The notes beneath the pieces were generated by a model that had not been told where the DNA came from, searched no databases, and saw only the letters and a program-made list of their open reading frames with translations. Made by a program: the position numbers and the translations under genes. From contig CAWGNT010000016.1 of the NCBI GenBank assembly GCA_963824085.1, positions 1 through 35,732 on the forward strand: DNA of 35,732 nt. The letters run 5' to 3'. This DNA comes from JARRNE01 sp963824085 (GTDB lineage Bacteria > Pseudomonadota > Gammaproteobacteria > Chromatiales > Chromatiaceae). Shown here piece after piece: positions 25,443 to 34,089 of this stretch (its first letter is position 1; every line of letters begins with the position of its first letter).

Positions 25443-26679
25443 TTATGCTTCGCGAGCATCAAGCTGCGCGGGTGGGGCCAGCGATAGTGTGAGTTCATTG
25501 AGGCCTGCCCGGAACTCTGGTGGGGCTTGTCCCAGAAAGGCCAGAAGGTCCTCCTGGCGCGGTTGCCCGAACACGAGGCGGTAGAGGGCAAGCCCAGTCT
25601 TCAGCCGCTTGAGCTGAGCGGTGTCGCGGCTGTAAGGCACGAGCGGGATGCGGCGCTCCACCGCGACGCCGCCCGGGTGCTCAAAATCCAATAGGGCACC
25701 AGATCGCTGGTACCGGGAGCCTTGTCGCGATTGGTGAGGTCGAATATGTGCTGCCACGGATCGGCGTGACCATCCCAATCGCGGCGCAACGCCGGGAGGC
25801 CATAAGCGCGTGCCAAATTCTTGCGCACCGCGTGGCCCTTGTAGCGATGAACGCGGCCCTCACGCTGTTCCAGGTCCACCGGGTTCGACGGCAAGTTCCA
25901 GTGCGTGACCGCGTGGCACCAGGTGTGGAAATCCAGCCCCTCCTGGCCGATGGAGGTCGATGCCAGGACGAAGGGACGGAAGGGAGAATTGAACGCAGTG
26001 CGCACAGTCTCCGCCCGGCTGAGGGTCTGGTCCGAGTCATCCTTCAATTCGCCGAAGCGAAGGGCGAAGTGGCAACGCATACGAAAAGGGGTGATCCCCA
26101 GCCGCTTCCCTGTCGTTGTTGGCGCCACCTCATCGACAATCACTTGAGCCGTGCGAATGGAGAGGGCTTCCTCCAAAGCGTCGGACACCCTGGCGATGCG
26201 TTGGTCCGCGGCAGCACCAACCAACCCCAGTGACTCTTGAAGGATATGGACCTGCTCATCCAGCAGAGCCTGGAGGTTGCTCTCTAGGCCGTGCCGCAGC
26301 ATGAGCCGCCAGTACGCCTCCGCATTCCCTGCACGGAGCAGTGCGATCGACTCGGGGGCGTTAAACAGGCTGCGGAATCCTGCGGCAATAGTGGCGGCCC
26401 CGGTCAGCAGCGCGGCATAACCGAACGGGAGGTCGGGAGCGAGGCGGCGTAGGGCGCGAAGGGAGCAGGTACCTGGCCCCGCCAGGGCAAGCTCCGCCAG
26501 GACCTCTGCAAGGTCGGCCGGGGGTAGACCGAAAGGCGGGCCCCGTCGCGGCCCAGGTCCTGGCGGACTGAAATCGGCCAGACAGCGACCCGCACGGCTG
26601 GCTCAAGTGGCAAAACGTCGGCTGCCACCAGCTGTAGTCGCCAGCCGTCGCCCAACCGAAGACTGACGCCGTAGCCCAT
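25443..26679 (-). pseudogene. 5'-truncated copy of a superfamily 2 helicase, frameshifted
   Basis: Homologous over its length to the C-terminal half of the helicase at 34090-35732. It has LRFGELKDDSDQTLSRAETV, FRPFVLASTSIGQEGLDFHT, and motif VI PVDLEQREGRVHRYKGHAV, that is, the second RecA lobe. It lacks motif I (Walker A) and the first lobe entirely. The frame shifts near 25690 (TGGATTTTG; one missing T would restore YWIFEHPGG) and again near 26300-26540. Similarity to the other copy begins around GPPFGLPPADLAEV (about 26540); the ATG at 26679 (MGYGVSLRLGDGW) may read into unrelated sequence. It starts five bases after dnaB ends and runs up to the CRISPR array. I regard it as a non-functional remnant. 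Confidence 0.82.
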
Positions 26680-26684
26680 TCCTG

Positions 26685-28033
26685 TCAGCGACAGCCGTGC
26701 ACGCCGTGGCTGTAGTTCACGAACTTGGTGTACTCGGCGAGGAAGGTGAGCTTGATTGTGCCAGTCTCGCCGTTGCGGTGCTTTCGTATGTGCAGCTCGG
26801 CCATGCCCTTGTCCTTGCTGTCCTCGTCGTAAACCTCATCTCGATACAGCATCCATACGTGATCCGCGTCCTGTTCGATCGAGCCAGACTCGCGCAGATC
26901 TGCAAGCACCGGGCGCTTGCTGGGGCGCTGCTCCAGGTTGCGGTTGAGCTGCGAGAGGGCGATGACTGGGACGGTCAACTCCTTGGCCAGGGCCTTCAGA
27001 GAGCGGGAAATTGCCGCGATCTCGGTAGCCCGGTTCTCGCCGACCCCGGGCGCCTGCATGAGCTGCAGGTAATCGATGACGATGAGACCCAGCTCGCCCA
27101 GCTCCCGCTTGAGGCGCCGAGCACGGGCGCGCACCTCGCTCGGGCTGAGCGCCGGTGTGTCGTCGACGAAGAGTGGTGCCTGCGCGATCTCGTCGACCGA
27201 CGAGGTCAGGCGCGGCCACTCATCGTCCTTCAGCTGTCCGGTGCGGACGCGCTTGAGATTGACCTGCCCGCCCGACGCCATCATGCGCATCATCAATGCG
27301 TCACCCGCCATCTCCAGGCTGAAGACGGCGACCGGCCGCTTGGCCGCGAGCGCGACGTTCTCCGCGATGTTCATAGCAAAGGTCGTCTTCCCCATTGAAG
27401 GCCGCCCGGCGATGACGATGAGGTCCGAAGGCTGCAGACCCAATGTGAGCCTGTCCAAGTCGTCGAACCCGATCGGAAGACCGGTCACCGACTCGTTGCG
27501 CTGAAACAGGCGTTCGATGCGGTTGACCGCTTTACCGAGCAACGCTCTCGCAGGCTGGAAGCCGCCGCCGCCTCTGGCTGCGGTCTCTGCAATCTCGAAC
27601 ACCCGTCGCTCGGCCTCGTCGAGGAGGGCTGGGCCTCGCGGCCCTGAGGATTCAACGCCATTGCACTGATGGTGCCCGCCATAGCGACAAGCTGGCGCTG
27701 CACTGAGTGCTCGCGCACGATCTTGGCGTATGCCTTGACGTTGGCGGCACTGGGTGTCTCCTTGGCGATGGCCCCGAGGTAGGGCATGCCACCGGCGACC
27801 TCGAGCTGGTGGGAGCGCTCCAGCGCCTCTGCCACGGTGACCATGTCGAACGGCTGCCCCGCGGCCTCCAGGTGCTGCATCGCGGCGAAGATGAGGCGGT
27901 GCTCCCGGCGGTAGAAGTCGGCCTCTCCAACCTTGTCGGCGATGGCATCCCATGCCGAAGGATCCAGCATCAGACCGCCGAGAAGGCTCTGCTCGGCCTG
28001 GTCGTTGTGCGGCGGGACCAGTGGGTCGGTCAT
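26685..28033 (-). CDS. dnaB: DnaB-family replicative helicase (one apparent frameshift)
   Basis: N-terminal part 28033-27650: MTDPLVPPHNDQAEQSLLGG, FYRREHRLIFAAMQHLEAAG, the DnaB N-domain that binds primase. After a shift near 27635 (ALNPQGREA to LLDEAERRVFEIAE) the RecA-like C-domain follows: VTGLPIGFDDLDRLTLGLQ, Walker A GRPSMGKTT, Walker B LGLIVIDYLQLM, and LSQLNRNLEQRPSKRP with the arginine-finger region. The start ATG overlaps the stop of the upstream replication gene (ATGA). DnaB paralogues next to O-like proteins, alpA and an integrase usually belong to integrative elements or prophages rather than to the chromosome's own replication set. The protein is about 450 residues once the shift is repaired, normal for DnaB. 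Confidence 0.9.
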
Positions 28034-28605
28034 TCGCGTTGTGCCTCTTGCCAGTGTGGTAGGACGCGGGCGCGCAGCATGTCCCAGCTCTCGCCGTCCC
28101 TGATGCCGAGGCCGCTTGCTACGGCCCAGGCCGCCAGTTCGTCGTTGCCGGGTTGGCGGTTGTACTTGGAACCGTTAACCCGGTGTCGGCCCTTTGCCGC
28201 GCGGTCGTCGGCCTCCTTGCGGCACCAGTTGCGCCAGGTAGCTCGCCAATCGCACTTGCGACCGCGCGCCCCCGCTACGGCGCACCAGTAGTCTGAGAAC
28301 TGCTCCCAGGTCCGTTGCGGGTCGAGGATCGGGGTTTCCGCGCGACACCACTGTGCCCAGTCTTGCGGAAGGGCCTCGATCGTCAGGCGCGTTCCTCGAT
28401 CATCCTGGCGAGACGTTTTTTTCCCTGCCAGAGCGGTGCCGCGCGCATCGCGCGCGCTCTCCCCTTTTGGGTTCCTTTGGGTTCCTTTGGGATCGGGTGG
28501 CACCGGCACTAGGGGTAACGCGCATCCTTGCAAGGGGTCATGGGTACCGGTCCTAGGGGTGGCATCCTTCTGGGGTGGCATCTGTGCTAGGGGCAGGGGT
28601 AGCAC
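28030..28605 (-). CDS. Phage/mobile-element replication protein, O-like C-terminal region
   Basis: 191 residues in this frame. The recognisable part is LPQDWAQWCRAETPILDPQR and FSDYWCAVAGARGRKCDWRATW in nearby blocks around residues 80-125, a W-rich module that ends many phage replication-initiation proteins (O-like or DnaT-like), probably contacting DnaB. The first ~60 residues are Pro-rich and partly coded by a 10-base tandem repeat (CCTTTGGGTT, about three copies near 28464-28491). This part may be linker belonging to the upstream wHTH segment rather than a true N-terminus, so the start is uncertain. The stop overlaps the dnaB start. Confidence 0.6.
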   Translation of the reverse strand: MLPLPLAQMPPQKDATPRTGTHDPLQGCALPLVPVPPDPKGTQRNPKGESARDARGTALAGKKTSRQDDRGTRLTIEALPQDWAQWCRAETPILDPQRTWEQFSDYWCAVAGARGRKCDWRATWRNWCRKEADDRAAKGRHRVNGSKYNRQPGNDELAAWAVASGLGIRDGESWDMLRARVLPHWQEAQRE

Positions 28606-28947
28606 CGCTGCGAGGGGTTGGACGCGTTAGGGCGTAGGCGTTCGTGCTCGACTTGGCGCCGCCTTGGGACCGCGCGATGGTGATCCATCCCGCCTCGTGC
28701 ATGTCCTGCAGATGTCTCCTGACAACGCTGGGTGCAGTGCCACGTGCGCTGCAATGGTTGCTATCGAAGGATACAGGCGGGCCGTGTGCGGGTGGATGCA
28801 GTCGACCAAGCACCACGCAACCGTCTTCTGGCCGCTCGAAACCTCCCGGTCGGCCATGATCGATTTCAGCCACGCATGAGCGTCGGCCTTAATTGGGCTC
28901 TGGTCGCGTGGCCCGCATCCTTCTCTTCGGATCCCTGCGCCGCTCAA
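28553..28947 (-). pseudogene. wHTH replication/regulatory segment, frameshifted
   Basis: Two overlapping frames join into one helix-turn-helix domain: KADAHAWLKSIMADREVSSG, then TARLYPSIATIAAHVA, and after a shift near 28770 GTAPSVVRRHLQDMHEAGWI. This is the winged-helix domain found at the N-terminus of O-like replication proteins (PF13730-type). Together with the downstream frame it probably formed a single initiator of about 300 residues. TTG at 28947 is the first start; none is well supported. Confidence 0.55.
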
Positions 28948-29046
28948 CGGCGGCCCGACCGGGGGCTTTATTTTCGGGCTCGCAGTAACGCGAGCACCAG
29001 CCCGGGCTGGCCCGCGCGATGCTGGGGTCAGTCATGGCTGGCCCCC

Positions 29047-29553
29047 CTACTGCGATGATGCAGTGCTGATGGTTCTGTACTTGCCAGGCGAGCGCCCGCG
29101 GCGGCGGCCCGGCCGCGCGCGGGACTTGGCGATCTGCGCCTCCTGCCAGGCGATTATCTCGTCCTCAATCCAGACCGAGGCGCCGTTGTCGCCGATGACG
29201 ATCGGACCGGGGAACTCGCCGCGCCGAATCTCCCGGTAAATCCAGGCGCGCGAGTGCGCTACGCGCTCTTGAACCTGGGGGAGCCGGAGGAACCTCTTGG
29301 GCTTGCGGGTCGTATCGTCCGCGATGCGCTCGGTCCCAGTATCGTCCGCGATGTGCTCAGCGCCGGTATCACTTGCTATGTACTCGGCCCCGGCCATGTT
29401 CGGTATCGGGTCGGCGCCGGTAACGCTCGCGACGAGATTAGCGGCAGCAACGCTCGCGATGAGAACGGCACCGGTAACGGTCGCGATACGGCGGGTGGCG
29501 TCTGATTGGATCGGAATAGGGTTGTCAGACGCATTGGCGGGAGGGTAAGCCAT
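29047..29553 (-). CDS. alpA: AlpA-family regulator with an N-terminal 9-residue repeat tract
   Basis: 168 residues; ATG 29553 has AGGAG eight bases upstream, so the long N-terminus appears to be translated. Residues ~88-145 form the AlpA domain: RFLRLPQVQERVAHSRAWIY, REIRRGEFPGPIVIGDNG, SVWIEDEIIAWQEAQI, a MerR-like winged helix that activates integrase/excision genes in P4-type elements. Usual AlpA proteins are only ~70 residues. Here residues 18-80 are seven tandem 9-residue units (for example TGAEYIASD-like AGAEYIASD, TGAEHIADD, TGTERIADD), encoded by a 27-base repeat at 29314-29502. The tail is basic (RARPGRRRGRSPGK). It lies between the replication genes and the integrase. Confidence 0.88.
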   Translation of the reverse strand: MAYPPANASDNPIPIQSDATRRIATVTGAVLIASVAAANLVASVTGADPIPNMAGAEYIASDTGAEHIADDTGTERIADDTTRKPKRFLRLPQVQERVAHSRAWIYREIRRGEFPGPIVIGDNGASVWIEDEIIAWQEAQIAKSRARPGRRRGRSPGKYRTISTASSQ

Positions 29554-29694
29554 TGCACAGTCTCCTGAGAGACCGGCACCAAGGCGCGCACGTCGACTTT
29601 ACAACCTAAGGTCGTCGGCATATCTTACTGGTCGAGGGAGCTGAAACCCCCTCGCAACGTGAGTACGTGCCCGGTGCTGGCCGGGTGATGCTTA

Positions 29695-29746
29695 GAACGC
29701 CCGAGGCGGCAACCTCGGGCGTTCGCCTATCGCAAGATATTGCGAT
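29695..29746. terminator. Strong hairpin pair between alpA and the integrase
   Basis: A perfect 12-bp stem GAACGCCCGAGG/CCTCGGGCGTTC with loop CGGCAA (29695-29724) is followed at 29729-29746 by ATCGCAA/TTGCGAT with loop GATA. The first is a good terminator-like stem for the minus-strand integrase transcript but lacks a T run. The second palindrome could be an operator or a recombination site. The rest of 29554-29837 shows no gene. Confidence 0.45.
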
Positions 29747-29837
29747 GGCGATAGCGTACACCACAAGATCTAGAACGATCCACTGAGCCGTTAATTGGCT
29801 CCTGCTCAGGCGCGTGCAGCCTCTACGGATCCCGCCA

Positions 29838-31071
29838 TTAAACCAGCTCACGCGCCTCCGGCTGCACGACCCTCCCCGGTTGCCGATCGCACCATTCCGC
29901 CCAGGCATCGATCATCGCCCGCCGCTTGGCGAAGAGGTCTCCGCGCGCGTAGGCCTGCTCGGACTTGTCGCCGAGCCGGTGGGCGAGGGCCATCTCGCAG
30001 ACCTCGCGTGGATAGCTCGAGACCTCACCCGCCCAGTCGCGGAAGCTTGAGCGGAAGCCGTGGGGCACGTAATCGCCGCGCTCGCCCCCGACGCCATAGC
30101 CCATGCCGCGCATCAGTTGCAGGAGCGCCATGTTCGAGAGCGGCCGCCCGTAGCGCGCACCGGGGAAGACATAGGGGCAGGCCTCGATGCGCGGCAGGGC
30201 CGCGAGGAGCCGCACGGCGGCGGCCGCGAGCGGAACCCGGTGCTCACGCCGCGCCTTCATGCGCGCTGCGGGGATGGTCCAGAGAGCGGCCACGAGGTCG
30301 ATCTCCGACCATCGCGCCTGCAGGACCTCGTTGGTGCGGCAGGCGCTTGAGGATCAGCAGCTCCAGGGCGCGGGCGCTGATGCTGCCTAGTGCGCGCAGC
30401 TCGCGCATGAACGCGGGCAGCTCCTGATAGGGCAGGGCGGGATGATGGCGGACCCGCTTGACCCGCGTAGGACGCGCCAGGAGCTTGTCGAGGTGCCCGC
30501 GCCAGCGGGCCGGGTTGACCGGATCACGCCATTTGTGGGCGGCGGCGAAGTCGAGGATGTTCTCGATGCGCCCCTGCACGCGCTTGGCGGTCTCTGTCTT
30601 GATGACCCAGATCGGCGCTAGGATCCCGAGCACGTCCTCGGTGGAGATGCTGTCGACGGGCCTATTCCCGAGCTTCGGCCGCGCATAGGTCTTCAGGGTC
30701 GCCGCCCATTGGCGCGCGTGCTTCGGGTTGGACCAGCTGCGCCGATGCGCCCGGATATAGGCCGCGGCGGCCGTGGTGAACGTTGGCTTTGGCGCCTCGC
30801 GGATACGTGCTTCCTTGCGCGCAGCGATCGGGTCGATGCCTGCGGCGGCGAGTTTGCGTGCCTCCTGCGCCTTCAGGCGCGCCTCAGCCAGGCCCACCAG
30901 CGGATAGGCCCCCAACCCCATCTCGACGCGCCGGCCACCGGTGCCGGCCACGGTGCCGCGCCAGACCCACTTCTTAGTCAGCGTGCCCGAGACTACGAGG
31001 CGCAGCCCATCGCCGTCCTCGTGCTTGCCCGGTCCGACGGTCGCTACCTTCCGCGCATTGAGCTTGCCCAT
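29838..31071 (-). CDS. int: P4-type tyrosine integrase (one apparent frameshift)
   Basis: N-terminal part from ATG 31071 (MGKLNARKVATVGPGKHEDG) is the DUF4102-type arm-binding domain with GGRRVEMGLGAYPLVGLAEA, followed by the core-binding SAM-like domain (FTTAAAAYIRAHRRSWSNPK). The catalytic domain needs a shift near 30340: ALELLIL then RTNEVLQARWSEIDL with the first catalytic Arg, HGFRSSFRDWAGE with the His-x-x-Arg box, LAHRLGDKSEQAYARGD with the Tyr nucleophile. With one repaired base all catalytic residues are present, so the enzyme may be active. Repaired length is about 411 residues, normal for the P4 family. Such integrases usually lie next to the attachment site with their 5' end outward, which would put att within 31072-31350. 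No tRNA gene is visible there. Confidence 0.9.
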
Positions 31072-31807
31072 GTTTGCCCAATAAGCCCTCGATCTGCAGG
31101 GCTTCCGTCAAACGGAGGTCCCCCAGAAAGTCCCCCGCCGTACGGAGATTATGGTAGACGAAAATAGACAGGCATGGAAGCTAACTATTTGTCATGGAAA
31201 GGCATAAGAGACTGCGTGAGACAGTTGAGGAGGGTTGATCGGCGGACCTACACGTCTAATACCACTGTGTTATTAGTAAGTTAATTAGATAGTTTTGACT
31301 TTGGCCCCCCACTCGGTCCCCCGCCTAAATTGTTTCTGATGGTGCCTTTCAGGACCGCGTCCGCGGCGAGCGATCGCACGTCAATCTGCTTCTTCCGAAG
31401 CGTCCCGGTCAAAATTTCGATCCTTCGGCGGCCCCGATAGAGTCCTCCTTGGCCCGACTTTCATGGGGATCGTCGCAGCAGCGTCTGGACGATCCGACGC
31501 TCATGGTGCTGGTGCTGCCCGGCGAGTCCCCGAGCAGGCGATGAGTCGCGCTTGCGCGGCCTGGGGGTACGCCCTGGAGGCGTTCTCCCTGGTCATGGTT
31601 GTCAAGTTACGCGGAGAACCGCCGCGGAGAACCGCGCTGAGCTCAGAACCCTCCCGAGCCCTCAAAAAGGTAGCCGGCAAGATCGGGTAAGGGCAATGGG
31701 CCAATCCGACAATGCGGGGCCGACTGACTGTAACGCTGCGAGGAATGTGGCGGTTCCGGTGGCCGTATGGCGACGATCGAGGCGTGAGGCTCGCGAGAGC
31801 GAGCAGC
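31072..31807. other. Gene-free stretch upstream of the integrase, possible attachment region
   Basis: No convincing gene. Near 31102-31136 there is an inverted TTCCGT/ACGGA and two copies of TCCCCC a few bases apart (GGTCCCCCAGAAAGTCCCCC); GGTCCCCC recurs near 31315. An AT-rich patch with CTAATA/TTATTAG lies at about 31256-31276. These could be integrase arm-binding or attachment elements, but this is only positional reasoning. Confidence 0.35.
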
Positions 31808-31975
31808 ATGGCGGTGATCCGGTGTGAGCAGTTCAAGGTACCGTGTGCGCCGACCGATAGGTCGTGCGAGGAGTGTGTGCTGCGCACGCTGGCCCTCGCG
31901 CGGGAGGCGAGGCGAGAGCGCATCGAGGCGCGGCGCAAGGTGCGCGCGGAGGAAGTGAAAGGGTCGGCAGGGTAG
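31808..31975 (+). CDS. Possible 55-residue Cys-rich small protein
   Basis: From ATG 31808 the frame reads MAVIRCEQFKVPCAPTDRSC, then EECVLRTLALAREARRERIE. Four Cys (residues 6, 13, 20, 23) could bind a zinc ion, and the rest is a charged helix. I do not recognise it. A weak ribosome site and isolation keep confidence low. Confidence 0.3.
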   Translation: MAVIRCEQFKVPCAPTDRSCEECVLRTLALAREARRERIEARRKVRAEEVKGSAG

Positions 31976-32085
31976 GGTGGTTGTGTTGCAAGTGAGTCGC
32001 ATTTGCGGTATGGCCGACGTCGAGCTGGGGCAGGCAGGGCCACCAAGCGCCTGGCCGAATCCACGGGTACGGAGGCGAGGACCAT

Positions 32086-34086
32086 TCACAGGCCGTTGGA
32101 CGAGACCCGCTCCAGGTCGGCGGCCTTGCGGAAGGTGCGGGTCTGGCCGTTCTCGACCACCTCGCCCTGGATGCGGATCAGGCTCGGCAGGGCGGCGCGG
32201 ATACCCTCGCGCACCTCCCAATGCCGAGCAGGGCGCGCAGGGTGGCGGCGAACTCCGGCGGCGGCAGGTCCTGCCCCTCGAGCTGCAGCCAGGCGCGGTG
32301 CTCCTCGGCCATGGCCTCGATGGGCTGCCAGTACTCCAACTCGCGGATCACCGATTTGATCTCGACGGTGACGCGCGAGACGCTCTCGAAACCCAGGTTC
32401 TCGTCCAGGCTCTGCTGCAGCTCCCGGTTGAACTGCTGACCTGGCGGTGAAAGGCGTCCATGTCGCGATGGAAGGCGACGATGGCCCCGGCGATCTGGTT
32501 GGCCTCCACCGCCAGGGTGCGGCGGTTGTCGTCGTGCTCGCCGTCGAACCAGGCCTTGAAGACCGGGATCCAGGCGCGGGCCGGAGGCGTCCGGCCCAGG
32601 TCGGTGCGGTGGCTCTCGTAGAACTGATCCGGCGGGGCGTCGCGCTGGTCGCTGAAGGCGCGCTTGATCTGCTCGATGAGCTGGCCGATGGCCTGACCCA
32701 GGGCGTCCGCCTCGGCCTGGTTGCGTTGGCCTGATCGGTGAGCGCATCCAGGGTCCAGCCCGCATCGAAGGGCTGGCCATCACCTCCTCGTCCGGCGGAT
32801 AGGCGCGGAACACGTCCAGGCGCCCGCGCACCGCGACAATCTCGCGCTCCAGCCGAGCGTGCTCCCGGTCCAGGCGTTGGCACCGCGTCCAGCTCGGCCC
32901 GGACGGGCCTTCCAACGCCTTTCCTCCGCGGTCAGGTCGGCGCGGGCCGCGGCCTCCTGCTTGCGCGCCTGGGCGGCCGCCCAGGTGCTCCTCCCGGCGC
33001 GGCCAGTCGTTCTGCTGCCAGAGCTGCCACTGGCTGACCTCGTTGCGGGACTGGTCGATGCGCGCGAGCTGCCGCTGGATCTCATCGATCTCGCTGCTCC
33101 AGTCGATTAAAGGCCGCCGTATCCACGCCGGCAGCGCCCAGCGCCAGGTCCCGCTCGGCCTCGATGCCGGCCCGTTCCGCGGCCTGGCGCTGCCGGGCTC
33201 GGCCTGCTCCAGGTCGTGGGCCGCGAGGCCTGCTCGCGCTCGGCCTCGATGGCATCGCGGGCTTGCGCCTACTCAGCCTCGCGGGCCTTCACTGCCGCCT
33301 GGTCCATGGCCCGCGTGTAGGCCCCGTAATGGTCGGGCCAGGCGGCGATCTTGTGCCGCCCCGGTCCAGGGCAATCTCCGCATCACCCTCGGAGATACAG
33401 GACACCACCATGCGCTGGAGGTCCTGGAAGTCGGTGCGGCGCAAGAACATGCCGCTGACGATCTTCTCCATGTGAGTCAGGTGGTGGCCGGGCCCGACAT
33501 AGGCGTAGTCCGCCGCCAAGGCACGCAGGCGCTGCGCCGCCTTACCGCTGCCGACCTTGCCCTGGATGACCCCGCGGTACTCGCTGACCGAGGACAGTGC
33601 CTCGCTGTGGAGCACGCCCTTGAGCTTGAAGTGGCGGCGCAGGTCGGTGGCCTGGAGGATATTGGTGCCGTCCGGCAGGAGGAACAGGTCGGGCCGGTAG
33701 GTCGAGCGTACGAAGCGGTAGCGCCGCTCCCCGCCGCTCTGCTGGCCGGCGTGCAGGACCACCAGGCAGGGCACGTCCCGGCGCAGGTACTCGAAGACGA
33801 TGTAGGAGGTCAGGCGCGGCAAGTAGTAGCCGTTGAAGTCGAGCCGGTTGGTCTCGGTGCCGACGATGCGGGCCGGATTCTCGCCGTAGAAGATCGGCAC
33901 CAGTTGCAGGAGCGTCGTCTTGCCCCTGCCGTTGCGCCCTGTGAGCACGGCGCCGCCGTCCACCGGAAACTCCACGACCCGCCCCGGGCTGTAGGAGTCG
34001 ATGAGGACCAGCCGCAACAGGCGGTAATCCGCCGGCGAGGCTTGCAACAGGTCGGGGTCCAAGGGCGCCACGGGTGCGATCCGCAA
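32086..34086 (-). pseudogene. SMC-like ATPase (DUF3584-like), decayed and 3' truncated
   Basis: The N-terminal ~230 residues are in one frame: LRLVLIDSYSPGRVVEFPVD, Walker A GRNGRGKTTLLQLVPIFYGE, LDFNGYYLPRLTSYIVFEYL. This is the head of an SMC/Rad50-like protein of the DUF3584 type. The rest is scattered over several frames: HKIAAWPDHYGAYTRAMDQA, an in-frame TAG near 33270, coiled-coil pieces (RLDREHARLEREIVAVRGRL), RELQQSLDENLGFESVSRVT, and finally KAADLERVSSNGL followed by a stop. In the family, sequence continues past SSNGL with the second half of the ATPase, so the 3' end is missing. At least four shifts plus a stop argue for real decay. The first possible start (TTG 34086) follows the helicase stop directly, so the two formed an operon. 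Confidence 0.75.
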
Positions 34087-34089
34087 CCC

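Noticed and set aside
31072..31350. tRNA gene as integration target beside the integrase
   Set aside because: No cloverleaf or T-loop consensus could be found in this stretch on either strand.
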